From: Chara braunii
Taxonomy: Eukaryota; Streptophyta; Charophyceae; Charales; Characeae
Direction: 5' to 3'
NCBI GenBank assembly: GCA_003427395.1
Contig: BFEA01000259.1
Span: forward strand, 1,693,179-1,739,434
DNA: 46,256 nucleotides
Each line of letters starts with the position of its first letter. Position 1 is the stretch's first letter. The notes below the pieces were generated by a model. It saw only the letters and a list, made by a program, of their open reading frames with translations. It was not told where the DNA came from and made no database searches. Positions 32,641 through 43,639 of the stretch are shown here, piece by piece. A program made the translations under genes and the position numbers.

Positions 32641-35074
32641 GCTCTATGTGAGAGTGCAGTCCTCATTTCCTGACAGAACCCGAACTGAATCCCTAATCGA
32701 TAACAACCCGAAATACTCTTCCCCTAGTTAACGTAAGTCGTGGCATCTCTGCCGCCATAACCCGCCTGACCATGTTGAGTTGCCCCGTAACCTTATCCAG
32801 GCTCGCCACCCCAACATGCATCATCTATCTTACCTTCACGGACGATGGCACCGCACTCCAACAGCGCCATGCCCACCATGCACTCCCTTCCTGCACTCTC
32901 ATTTTGTACATTTGGAACCGCTGAGGCGGGGGACACACTCTCTCCTGTCTTTCCCTCTCACTCTTTATATCGCACCCCCTACACGCGATGAAAAGAAAAC
33001 ACTTGCTGGGACTTTGTTTTTCGTCTTCTTTTCTTTATAGACAAGTAATTCCATTATCTTTGTGCCGACTTTGTATCTTGAAAGAAATGTGATGATTGTT
33101 TTGTTCTTTCTTGTACACAGAGCAAACAGTAATTGTCGAATACACAATCATGCATCTCACATACTGGAAGCACACGAGACACATGGTCACTAGATTACAA
33201 GAGTGATCGGCCATGCTCAAATGAGCTTAGGATGATAAAGCTTGTAAAAATAGCTCGTCACCCATCCGAGATAGCTCCCGACAAGTGTACGGCCACCTGT
33301 CAGTCGTGGCCCGCACCCTCCACCCAGATCACTCCATGTCACCGCTTCCCAAGAAACTGCCGTGCTGTGAACAGCGGATTTTGGCCAATTGGAAGTAAAT
33401 TGTTCTTGTACAAGCGCATTTTGGCCACGGATGTTTTCCTTGGTAGAGGTATTTGTGGCGATTCAATTCAGCCACGCAGAAATAGCTGGCGCTTTCTGTC
33501 CCGCACGAATTGACAAATGCCGTCCCCTGTATCACATCCTCGTCGTTAATCCGCTGAAAACCACCCACGAAGGGGTACTCAGAACGAATCTATGTGCACA
33601 GCCCAAGGACTCCCAATTGCGATTTGGTGCTGCTTTTTAGAGGGTTGTGCAATGTGTGCTGGATGGTACCATGTGGACTAGGTGGTACTCTGCCATTTGG
33701 TCTGCTACCACAGGGTCTCTGGGTCACAGCATGTGGACAGCAGGCGGTGTCGCTGTGGGACCTATTTGGCTGTGGGAACTATTTGGCTGTGGGTGGTAGC
33801 GGGCCTCGAGTACTTTTCAGTTCTTAGCACCCCCCCGCTAAGAGATTTAAGGCCGAGGCTCAGATTGGTCATATCTTAACGCCCCACCGAGCGTGGGTTT
33901 CATGATCAGGTGGTAATGTGCCACCCTGGGAGGGAGAAGGGCTTTTTATATTGTTTGTTTTGTTGTCCGGAGAGGACATGGAAGAAGGAAATCCACCGCC
34001 CCCCCGCCCCCCCCCTCCCCCCTCCCTCACCCTTCTTTTTAATCACTATGGGTTAACTATATATAGCAGAGTGCTGCCCACCCTTCGCAAATATATATAG
34101 ACTTGTATGTGCTGCCCACTGCCCACTGCCCAGGCGATGAAAAAAAAAACAAAGCATTGCCGTGCCACACATGGTTGAGAAGTCACATCATTGAGTACTG
34201 TTGCTAAGAGATCTTCAGATACTAAAAAATGTCGTACAGAAAGGGAAAAAAAAAAAAAAGAAAGACTAAAGCGATTGATCCGACGGTAATGGATTACACG
34301 GCCAAACTCCAACAAAGTGTTCGGTTGTCCGAGCTACTCAGTGGAGGGAGAGAAGACGAGAAATTATATAAAAACCTGAGACTGAAAAACAAAAAAGACC
34401 AGATTCGATACCTAAAGAAAAAAGGACCAGATTCGACAAATAGGACTGCCAAATATAATAAAAAACGCGAAAAATAAAAACAATACAAGGCTTCAACGGT
34501 TTATCAAATCTATGGAGCGCTGGCAGAGAATGAATGGGCCTCACATAGGAAGGAGAAATTTGCAATTCGGACTCCTTTGGGACATCCGTTAAAGTTGTAA
34601 TGATCCAGAGAAGATTATAGCTTCGCCCCTGCATAAGGTTGAGGTGCATGAATCGAGAAATGGCAAACATTTGATTTTTGCCCTCCTCTGTGTATCCAAT
34701 CTGGAAAGTCGAGACAAGTTTAACCACTGACACCTCGCCCAGCCAATAAAAGAAGGGTCGCGGCTGATGAAGCGCCGCTGCGAGTGTTGTGATTTGACAA
34801 AGGCTAGGCACAGCGATGGCAAAGGAAATTGGAGAGGAAGCAAGGAGATGCAATCTTCACAGGTTGATTGCGCCTTTTTTTTTTCTTTCTTTTTCCTTTT
34901 TAATAAATGGACAGCGGCCTTCTTGCTTGATTGCTATCGCCATGGCTACGTCCTTATTCAACTCTGCGGAGCTTTTTTTTGGTACACTGACATTGCTTTT
35001 CAAGCTTATTGTCAGTTGACTAGTACTAGTTCTCGTTGTTGGGGGATGGACATATCTTGTCTCTCGCCTGAGAT
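32641..35074. other. Intergenic DNA, no gene supported
   Basis: Contains short direct repeats (for example ctatttggctgtggga twice near 33760-33795), a C-run at 33988-34020 and A- or T-runs. Reading frames on both strands are short or low-complexity. Confidence 0.5.
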
Positions 35075-35668
35075 TTTGAATCGAAGAATCGGGCAACCCG
35101 AATGGCAGTGGAAACATATGCACAATATTTTTATCTCGCGACCCGACCGCCAGGTAAAAATATGTCCTATTTGTGGGGATTTTTCTACTGACATAGATAA
35201 TTACCATCAGATAATAATAGAATAGATCCATCCTAGACTTTCGCCCCCACAAGTACATTACATGTAATTCATGAATGTATGAAGGCCACGAAGTGGGAGA
35301 GGCAGGATTCGAACCTACGATTCCAATTCAGATGTCAGTTTCACTGCTTCTGATATCATGGACCAGAGATTGCTACTAGAAAATCATCTGCGAAGCGGAT
35401 GTAATGCATCCTTCGGTTCCAATGCGTGGGATTCAGACGCGAATCGTCTGCTTTGAGCCTTGTTATATTATTGGATAGTTGTTATTCACGGATAGTTGTT
35501 TCTATAAAGTGGTCGAGTTCATTAAGGTATATATTAGTAGGGGACTAAGGCCGAAGGGCCAAAATCTGCACAAATAGGACATAGTTTTAACTGGCGGTCG
35601 GGGCGCCAGATAAAAATATTGTGCATATGTTTCCACTGGCGGTCGGGTTGCCGGATTCTTCGATTCAA
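35075..35668. repeat. Foldback element: ~110-bp inverted arms, 376-bp spacer
   Basis: 35075-35184 and 35561-35668 are inverted copies of each other. Shared blocks are ttgaatcgaagaatc, cagtggaaacatatgcacaa, tatttttatct, gaccgccag and tatgtcctatttgtg. The spacer includes a tRNA-like T-arm on the minus strand. No reading frame codes a transposase. Confidence 0.75.
35285..35345 (-). other. tRNA-like fragment (T-arm/B-box), possible SINE remnant
   Basis: On the minus strand 35299-35319 reads a good T-arm, with gtagg and cctgc stems around ttcgaat and a perfect Pol III B-box GGTTCGAATCC. The upstream aagcagtgaaac only partly resembles an A-box. Acceptor and anticodon stems do not form, so this is not a functional tRNA. 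Confidence 0.4.
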
Positions 35669-37232
35669 AAAAGAAGAGAATGGGGGGAAAAAGAAGACAA
35701 AACAAACGAGAATGGTCCTCAGGACTTCATGAATAGCACTTTCAGAATGTATCTATGTGAACACATGAATGTATAGGCATTAACAAGTGTAGTGTACTTC
35801 CAGCTTACTTTTTTTGTTTTTTATATTCTTCTCACAGAACTTTCTTCTTTTTTACTTCTTTTTCTTTCTTCTCACAGAACTTGAAAAAATAAAAGAAAAC
35901 AATCTCACCTGTACCTGCTCCAAGTCCCCGTGAAAAATGGGGAGCATTTAAGTCCTGCCAGGAAAGGAAAGTCGGGCAGTAGAAACACTCGCACGTCCAC
36001 GAATGTACCTCCCGGGACCTGGGGTGGTTCACCCACGAGTGAAAACAAGGCCTGCGTTGTCCCAAATCAATTCCTGCCGCCTCCGGGCTCCGAAAAGCTT
36101 CGCTTGCAGGGCGAAATCAGGGCCGGAAAAAACGAGCTTTTGAAACGGTTTTCGCCTTTGTTGTAACAGAAGCAGATCCCAGGGCTCGATCCCTAGACCT
36201 TGCATCACCCGTGTATACAAGTATCAAGTCGACCCTGTGTGTTTTGAACGGCTGACCTGTGTTTTGGTAGCTGAATGTTGGTCTGTCGAATGTCTGTGTT
36301 GCTGTCGGGTCTTGAACGGTAGATCTGTCAAGAAGGGGTCATAGTTGTGGTCAGTCCCAAAAGGCTAGGTCGTAGCTGCTTCAGTCCCAAAAGGCCAAGT
36401 GCACAGACTTTGGGAAGGGGACCGGAGGTGGCCTTTGGCAAGTTTTAAACGTTAGGCCAGAGGCAAGCGAGCAAAGTAGGCAGTCCAGCTTTGCTTCGTC
36501 AGCGGTACCGAGTCCCAGTCTCACTCCGCCTTCGTTCAGTCAGCAAGGACCCTGTGGGACTGTGTGCACCCTGGGCCGGTTGGAAAAGGCAGACCAGGGA
36601 TCTACAGAAGTATAAATCAAGAGGCAGCGTACAGCCATGAAATTCATTTCTGTGTGAGCCATGAGGAAGTGCTGCCCAGGCGTCTTGTGCGAGGTGGTCT
36701 GCCCGAAGTCGAAGTGGGCTGAGGTGGAGTCAGAGCAGCGATAGCCGCTTGTACTTAGTGATAGCCAGCGGCCATAGCTGCCATAGCTAGCGACAGGTGG
36801 TAGTGAGGGTGTGTGTGTGATACAGAGTGTATGCACGTGGGATATCCAGGGAGATCTAGAGTGGAGTGCGTGTGAACAGTCACCGTGAATACAGAGTTTG
36901 GGAGTGAAGTGTAGGCACTAGGGCGCCATAGCGTACTGAAGTGAGTTTGTTACCAAACTGTGCTCTCAGCTTGAATATCTCTGAGCTTTGTCTGGGCGCA
37001 TGGCGGCAGCGTGCTTTGCCATCTGTTTGCACGCATGCGGAGTGCGAAGAAGCCGAGTCTGATTCCATTTGAGGTATTGGTGGTTAAAATTGGAATCTGA
37101 TTAAACCGTGAGCGTCATTCAGGCTCAGGAGGGATATTTTCCTCTGTCGGGAAAAAAGAACCACCAGTAATTGGCCCAGCTATTGGCCTTAGCAAAAAAA
37201 GAATGGAAAAAAAGAAGGGAAAAAAAAAAACG
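35669..37232. other. Intergenic DNA, no gene supported
   Basis: A second T-arm-like string lies on the minus strand near 36175-36200. Direct repeat gtcccaaaaggc occurs twice around 36353-36400. No coding region recognised. Confidence 0.5.
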
Positions 37233-37320
37233 ATTTCGACCTAGGCTACCAGCCAGGCCACCCGGGTCGCCCTATTTTCCCAGGCGGTCCGGCTGTGCAA
37301 AGGTCAGGGAAGGTCCTAGC

Positions 37321-37935
37321 CTGCGTTGCACGACGTACACGTACGCGGCCCCCGCACACGTGCGTACACGTATGCACGTGCGTGCGTACGTACCCCGTAC
37401 GTGTGCGCACGGACGTCAAAAAGTGCCCCGCGCACGTGGTCGCAGGGGGCCTTTTCCGGGCCGTTTTTTGGCCCAATCGGGGTTGGGCGTTACAGTGGCG
37501 TGACACCATCTGGTTGGCTTTCTGGCTGTCTGGCTGGCTGTACAACTGTCTGTCAGTCTCTCAGTCAGTCAAGCTGTGCCGTGGTCAATTTGTTTGTCTG
37601 TCTGTTTGTTTGTCTGTGTGTGTGTGTGTCTGTCTGTCAGTCTGTCTGTCTGCAAGAGCCTGTCAAGTCTGTCTGTCTGTCTGTCTGTCTGCAAGAGCCT
37701 GTCACGTGTACCTGTCGGTCTGTCTGTCTGCAAGAGCCTGTCACGTGTACCTGTCTGTCTGTCTGTCTGTCACTCCGTCACCCTGTCCATGTGACACGTC
37801 ATTCTGTCACTGTCCATAGTGCCTGTAGGTCTGTCCATCTGTGTGTACGCGGCTGTCGGTCGGTCTGTTTGACGGTTTTTAGGTAGCTGCCTGTCGAACA
37901 GTCAAACTGTCTGACAGACAGACTTTGTGTGTGTG

Positions 37936-37967
<32 letters not shown>

Positions 37968-38151
37968 AGTGTAATACTGTGTATGTGTGTATGTAAAAGT
38001 CTGAAGACTCTGAAATTGGGAATACAATTCACTACATGTGATATATATTCTTGGGAAAAAAAGAGAAAAAGAGAACTCGTACGCTCCTACGCGTACGAGG
38101 TTTTCTGGACACGTACGCGTACGCACCGCATACACGTACAGCGGGCAACAC
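37321..38151. mobile_element. Nested TIR element inserted in MITE copy 4
   Basis: aggtcctagc precedes (37311-37320) and follows (38152-38161) this segment exactly, and the uninterrupted MITE at 43929 has a single ggtcctagc there, so a 9-10 bp target-site duplication is likely. The ends form an imperfect inverted repeat (gcgttgc...gtac..gta.gcgg against the complement of the right end). The interior has alternating purine-pyrimidine acgtac/cgtgcg tracts at both ends, a ctgt-rich satellite and a (GT)n run. No transposase. The duplication length fits Mutator-like or hAT-like elements. Confidence 0.65.
37505..37976 (+). repeat. (CTGT)n-rich satellite and (GT)n tract
   Basis: gtctgtctgt arrays with interspersed gcaagagcctgtca (three copies near 37652, 37692 and 37731) fill 37505-37790, and (GT)n occupies about 37927-37969. 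They create long but meaningless Cys/Ser/Leu/Val reading frames. Confidence 0.9.
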
Positions 38152-38552
38152 AGGTCCTAGCAAAAGAGAAAATAATAATATATATATTTAGTATTTTTTA
38201 AAATCCCAGAACAATTATGTTATGCAGAGAAATAAACTGAACTATTTTTACCTCAGGGTTATATCGAAATGCTTTACCAAATTTAAAATAAAAAATAAAA
38301 TTATAATGTCAGCCCTTATCTCATAATGGGTTGTATTGTGTGTCAGGTACTTGAGAAATAGGATCAGTCTGCATGATCAAGCTGCAAAATGCCACAAACA
38401 TAATATCAGGAAAAAAACTTACATAGATTTTTTTAATTTTTTTTTTTTTTTTTTTGGTGCTCGGCCGGGCAAGTGGTCCCGTGCCACTTTGGTAGCCTAG
38501 CTTTCGACTCAATAATTCAAAATGACATTAAACTCTGCGTCGAGCACCGCAA

Positions 38553-38874
38553 CACTTGATTGAAAAAACACAAATTATGCAATTTCAAGACATGCAACAA
38601 CACAACAAGGACAGATGGTGGAGTGCCGAAATTCCGAACCCACGCCGCTGCCGCCACAGCACGCTCCCGCTAACTCGATAGTAATAAAAAAAAGAAAAAA
38701 CTTCTGCTACCTCAACTAAAGATACTGCTTGTGTTCCTGGGCACTTGATTGAAAAAACACAAATTAGGCAATTTCAAGACACATGCAACAACACAACAAG
38801 GACAGATGGTCGAGTGCCGAAATTCGGAACTCACGCCGCGGCAGCCTCCACATTCTCGCGCTAACTCGGTAGTG
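38553..38874. repeat. Duplicated ~130-bp segment
   Basis: About 38553-38684 and 38742-38874 are ~90% identical, starting cacttgattgaaaaaacaca and ending ctaactcgrtagt. They are separated by ~57 bp. Confidence 0.85.
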
Positions 38875-39128
38875 TCCTTTCCTCCGGACTACTACTTTTC
38901 TGCCATCCTCCACATAACTCCACGAAACTTGGAAACCACCTACTTCCCCAAAACAACAGCTGGAATCTTTTCGATTGCAGCCACAAGTCTCAACTCGAAA
39001 ATTTCTTCACAACCTGGTAAAAAAAACGAGGTATGGTCCTAAAATCCACAAGCAGCTCATAAATCATAAAATATTTAAACAAACAAAGCCTGACCTGGGC
39101 TCCTCGGTTTTATTGTTTGTACCTGAAC

Positions 39129-39167
39129 AACACCGTGGCGCTCATGCAAAAGAGAGCATGATGCACA

Positions 39168-39208
<41 letters not shown>

Positions 39209-39410
39209 AACAACAATGAGGCACTTATGCCAAAGAGAGCATGCACGCAGGAGAGAGAGAGAGCAACAACAATGAGGCACTTATGCCAAAAAGAGCATGC
39301 ACGCAGGAGAGAGAGAGAGAGAGAGAGGTGAGAGAGTTCTTACCTGATGATCAACAATGAGGCACTTATGCCAAAGAGAGCATGCACGCAGGAGAGAGAG
39401 AGAGAGAGGG
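39129..39410. repeat. Minisatellite with embedded (GA)n runs
   Basis: The unit aatgaggcacttatgccaaa plus gagcatgcacgcaggagaga occurs at about 39216, 39270 and 39354, with a diverged first unit at about 39135. Each unit ends in a GA microsatellite of different length. Confidence 0.85.
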
Positions 39411-41676
39411 TAATGTAGTTGTGAGTTCCTAGCAGAGCTGACTTACTAAGAATGGGAGTGGCAGTGTATCATAAAAGCAATATGCTGATGTGCAGGCGTC
39501 TTTTGTCGTCCAGGAAAGAACACAGATTGCCGTAGATGCCGCCGGGTTAAAAAATTGAGCAACCCACGATTTGTCTGCTAGAGATGCTGCAAAAACTGCT
39601 CCCGTCAGATCTTGCCTTGACATTGTGACAACTTTTATGAGTGACCTTTGGACGCCATCTTGTCCAACGAAAGCGCTGAAACATGAGAACTTTGAACAGC
39701 AACAGCAACAGCACCTGTCCTGGTGACGCACTACTCTGTACAACAGCCCTACCACCACCACCGCCTGATTAGCAGCAATGATAATGGATGGATGCAAAAC
39801 TGCAACCGCAACAAAGCAGCATAGACAAAGAAACGTAACTGCTGATTGCCACGACCAGTAGCTGAATACTAAAACTTAACGGTCAAGAAGAATGAGATGG
39901 AAACCAAACACAATGCGAACGGCGAACGGTCCGTCTGATTGCTCCAGGGACTCCACTGAAGCAGAACCTTAAAATTTTTAACTGATGGCCAGTTGTAACT
40001 TGTCAGCTTTGCCGCTTCCACCTGATGGCCTGCTGTGTGTATATCAGTTATTATGACTCCCTGCTTGCCATGCTGGAATTGCCACTCCATGGTTCCATAC
40101 TTCATCTCTATGACGCGTGCAGGGAACGCTGTTCACGTTGTGTCGAGACAGTGTTTCGCTGTTATTAAGCGAGCTTTCAGCACGGCACCTACAGTGGGTG
40201 GCCCCACACTCACATGGATACTGCCCTTCCTCCTCGGGAACTACCGGCACCAACTCCCATTGTCAAAGGACCTCAATGCCAAAGCCTTCATTGTTATCCG
40301 ATACTCACTTTTTACCTGGTTCCAAACTACCGAGCCGCTGTGACCCACCGGGCTTGTTTTACCCATCCAGTAGTAGTAGGTCCAGTTTAGCCATCCTGTA
40401 GTAGTAGGTCCAATTTAGCCCTAGGGCCCTTGTTTTACCCACTGCCGCACACATAATATATAACAGGCTGATGTATGTACTGGTATGTTGAGTCGTACAA
40501 GCAACACTTAGCGCACGCCTCGGCGCCCATCGCTTTCACTGAATACTGGCTTCGGGGTTTACAGCAATGATGACGATAACTCTCCCAAGTACTGATCGAC
40601 TGCTCACCGCATTCCTCACGACTACCCTCTCACATGGCAATGTCATGCTGTCCTCGCTGGATGGTAGTGGACACGCCCTGCACCGACATGTTCGAACTCG
40701 GCCTGGATCGGGACTGCAGGGGTCCTTATTTATTGCGATTCTGCCACTCCCGAGGAGTCCGGACTAGCACATGAAGTCGTCAAGTTCTATTCTCTTTACA
40801 CCATGGAAAAAAAAAAGAACAGCTAGAAAACTGAAAGCAATGCCCTGAATCTAAGTGTGTTACACATCTCTACCCCAATGGCAACCGGAAAGAAAAGGGA
40901 AAAGACATTAAAATAAGAGGAAAAGACATTAAAAAAGGAAAAAACATTAAAAAAATGTTCCGAGCAAACCTGAAACTTGCCTGAGAAAAAGGAAAAGACA
41001 TTAGAAAAAGACGTAAAGAAAAAAATAAAAGTTCCCAGAAAAAGAAGGGAAAAAATATTAAAAAAAGTTTAAAAACACGTTAAAAAAAAAAACTCTACCA
41101 GGCAGGCATTAGGCTTGGCGGGTCAGGTGCAGATGTAGCGGCGATTTAAAAATAAAAATGAAGCAATAAATAAACAGGTACCTCGATGGCATGCAGCTGT
41201 GGCACAAGTGGCTGTGGATCGCCATCATCACAGCCGACCGTGTGCGTCTGTAGTAGAAAAAGGCAAGCAAGCGTTTCTCTTCCTTCATTCCTCTTCTCTA
41301 TTTGTGTGCGTGTATGTCCGCTGAGCGTCTTCGTCTGCCTCTTTACTTGTCCATTGTCTGTGCCTCTCTTCTGTGTGCCTCTGTTTGTCTGTCTGGCTCG
41401 TTATCCTCTCTCAGAAGCCTTGCACCGCAAAAGCTTCACGACTGGAAGTCGTCAACCGCATGCCAAAACATGCACGGGCCAGGAGAGGCAAACAATGCAC
41501 GTGTCTTTCGAAGCTGTCAGTTCACGGCCTCGGCCTTGGTCTGGCAGCCGCTCACCCCATTGCTTGATATCTTATTGCCCCGCGGAGTACGCACACGTGG
41601 AGAGGAAGTGTTGGAATGGGCTGAGACTCTGAGAGTGTGTGTGTGGTCGAGAATACGTTGGCGAGATGCTGGGGGG
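39411..41676. other. Intergenic DNA downstream of the GH9 gene, no gene supported
   Basis: Minus-strand frames at 39429-39797 and 39869-40105 are unrecognised. A duplicated ~30-bp segment (gtagtagtaggtcca) lies at 40370-40430, and an A-rich minisatellite with gaaaagacattaaaa at about 40895-41090. Confidence 0.5.
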
Positions 41677-43602
41677 CTAAACTCGGTTAGTCGAATTGCT
41701 AGTGGAATTGGTAGTTGGATCGGTAGCCGAACTGCTGCTCATGGTTTGTCTCAACCTCGCAAAAACAGGAACGTAGACGCCGGCAACATAAAGTGCAGGC
41801 TCGTTCTGCAGATGGTTTTCGCGGCTTGCATTGAATTTATCGAAACGATCCGGACCACCGACAATTCCGCCGGTCAGCAGATTCGGGTTGTCGATTCCGC
41901 TGAACAAGAAGGTATTTCGCGATTCGCTGCAATCGGTGTACGCGGTTGGGGATAGTCTCCATGCGCCAGGGACAGCAATAGATGACGCTCGATGGTGCGC
42001 TGTCTTAGGATAATTGTCCCCAAAGCCAATCATGTAACTCATATTCAAAGGGTTGTGACCCAGAACGTACGCTGCTTGTCCGTCGGCAAAGGCCATCACG
42101 TCCAGCGCTTTAAGCTTGCATTCCATTTTTGACGCAGCACTTGACAGCAGGTTGTCCGCATAGATCAACCCAACCAACGACACAGATGCAACGTACTGGA
42201 TAGGCGCCCACTCGCGGACGAACACAAATCCTCCTTTCGTTTGCAGAGTTGCATTAGTGTTGTAGTAGCAGAGTACCTTTTCGGCCAGTTGAGAATACCT
42301 CTCTAGTCCCGTGTACTTATTTCGGCTAGCCTCTACGGCGAGTAGAGCATGTGCAGCTGCGCAGTCAAACCGAGAAGAACGGCCAGAACAATAATAAGCC
42401 GCCAATGACAACAGATTAGCGCATCAACTCCGTTCGATACTTCATTGACTCAGCTGGTGTCAATCATTTCACTGCAGTTGGTGGTGGCCAGTCACACAAT
42501 GACTCAACTCGGCAAGTGTTAGCAGCAACCTAACTGCAGCAAGTCACCAATCACAACAACTCAGGCCAGTCACACAATGACTCAGGCCAGCAACTTTGGT
42601 TTGCGAAGTCGGCAGAGATCTCACTTTTACCCTGACTGAGCCAGAACCGCTAGGCGCTGGGTTCTTCTTCTTCTTCTTCTTCTTCTTCTTCTTTTTTTTT
42701 TCTTTTTTTTTTCTTTTTTTTCTTTTTCTTTTTTAAGGCGCTATGTTCTTCTTCTTAGGGGAAGGCATCAGATGGACTGTGCCCTACTGTTAGGGGCTAA
42801 CCAGCCTAACCCTTTTCTTTTCCTCAGAACAAAACAGAAGAAGCTGTTTCCCATGCACAATCTTTTATAATGATTTTCCAGACATCATGAATCCTTTGAT
42901 TTTTCTGCAATTTTTCTTTCATAGACAAGGGAGTCGATGAATGCAAGCCCACGGTCGAAGTTGAGCCAAAACCAGTTTCCTTCTTCCTTTTTCTTCGCAA
43001 CAGCATCTTTTTTCACTCCAGAATTATTCTTCGCAAGTACCTGATACGATTCTCCACATCCTTTTCTTTTTCGAAATGTTCATTTTTCAAGTTTTGGACT
43101 GTCGCAGGTCTACAAACATCTCTCAGAGTCTCAGAACAAAATCAGGGAAGGGAAAGGAACCTACCAAATTTCACATCACCCCAGCTGCACTCAAGAGTCT
43201 CCCAATTGCTCGCAGAGTCGGCTGAGAGGGTCAGAAGAAATTGTCGATGCTCTGGGGCACCTGCATATGCGCGCAGCAACCAGGCATTGCACCACAGAAT
43301 ATAATCTTCGGAGTCCGGGATCTTGTAAAAGTTAGCAGTTTCTGGCACAGACAGGGTGTAGAGGCCCTGCGATTCAAAATAACAGACCGGTCATCCACGT
43401 GAGATATCCTGCATGAACCAGTGTATCCAAGATATATATACATATTTGACGATATATATATGTATATATATAAATGCAATTATCATCTCGACCATCCAAA
43501 GATGCAAATGATTACCAATGCAATACACAGCTATACAAAGCATCCATCAAACTCCATCACACACCTGAGGAATTAGAATGTCCCTCCATGTGTCCAGTTT
43601 AC

Positions 43603-43639
<37 letters not shown>

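Larger units (their letters stand above)
37241..38500 (+). mobile_element. hAT-like MITE, CTAGGCTACCAG family, copy 4, interrupted by another element
   Basis: Left end CTAGGCTACCAG (37241-37252), right end ggtagcctag (38491-38500). Flanks atttcgac (37233-37240) and ctttcgac (38501-38508) match 7/8, an 8-bp target-site duplication. The MITE sequence runs to 37320, resumes at 38152 and contains an ~830-bp insertion. A further stretch at about 38312-38415 has no counterpart in the copy at 43929 and may be a second insertion or an ancestral segment. Confidence 0.8.

Noticed and set aside
35285-35345. Functional tRNA gene on the minus strand
   Set aside because: Only the T-arm is sound; acceptor, D and anticodon arms do not pair.
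37295-37886. Overlapping 170-190 codon frames on the + strand
   Set aside because: They translate the ctgt/gt repeats and GTAC tracts of the nested element; composition is repeat-driven.
39429-40105. Two minus-strand frames (122 and 78 codons) downstream of the GH9 stop
   Set aside because: Considered as extra GH9 domain exons such as a carbohydrate-binding module, but they follow a proper stop codon and no module motif was recognisable.
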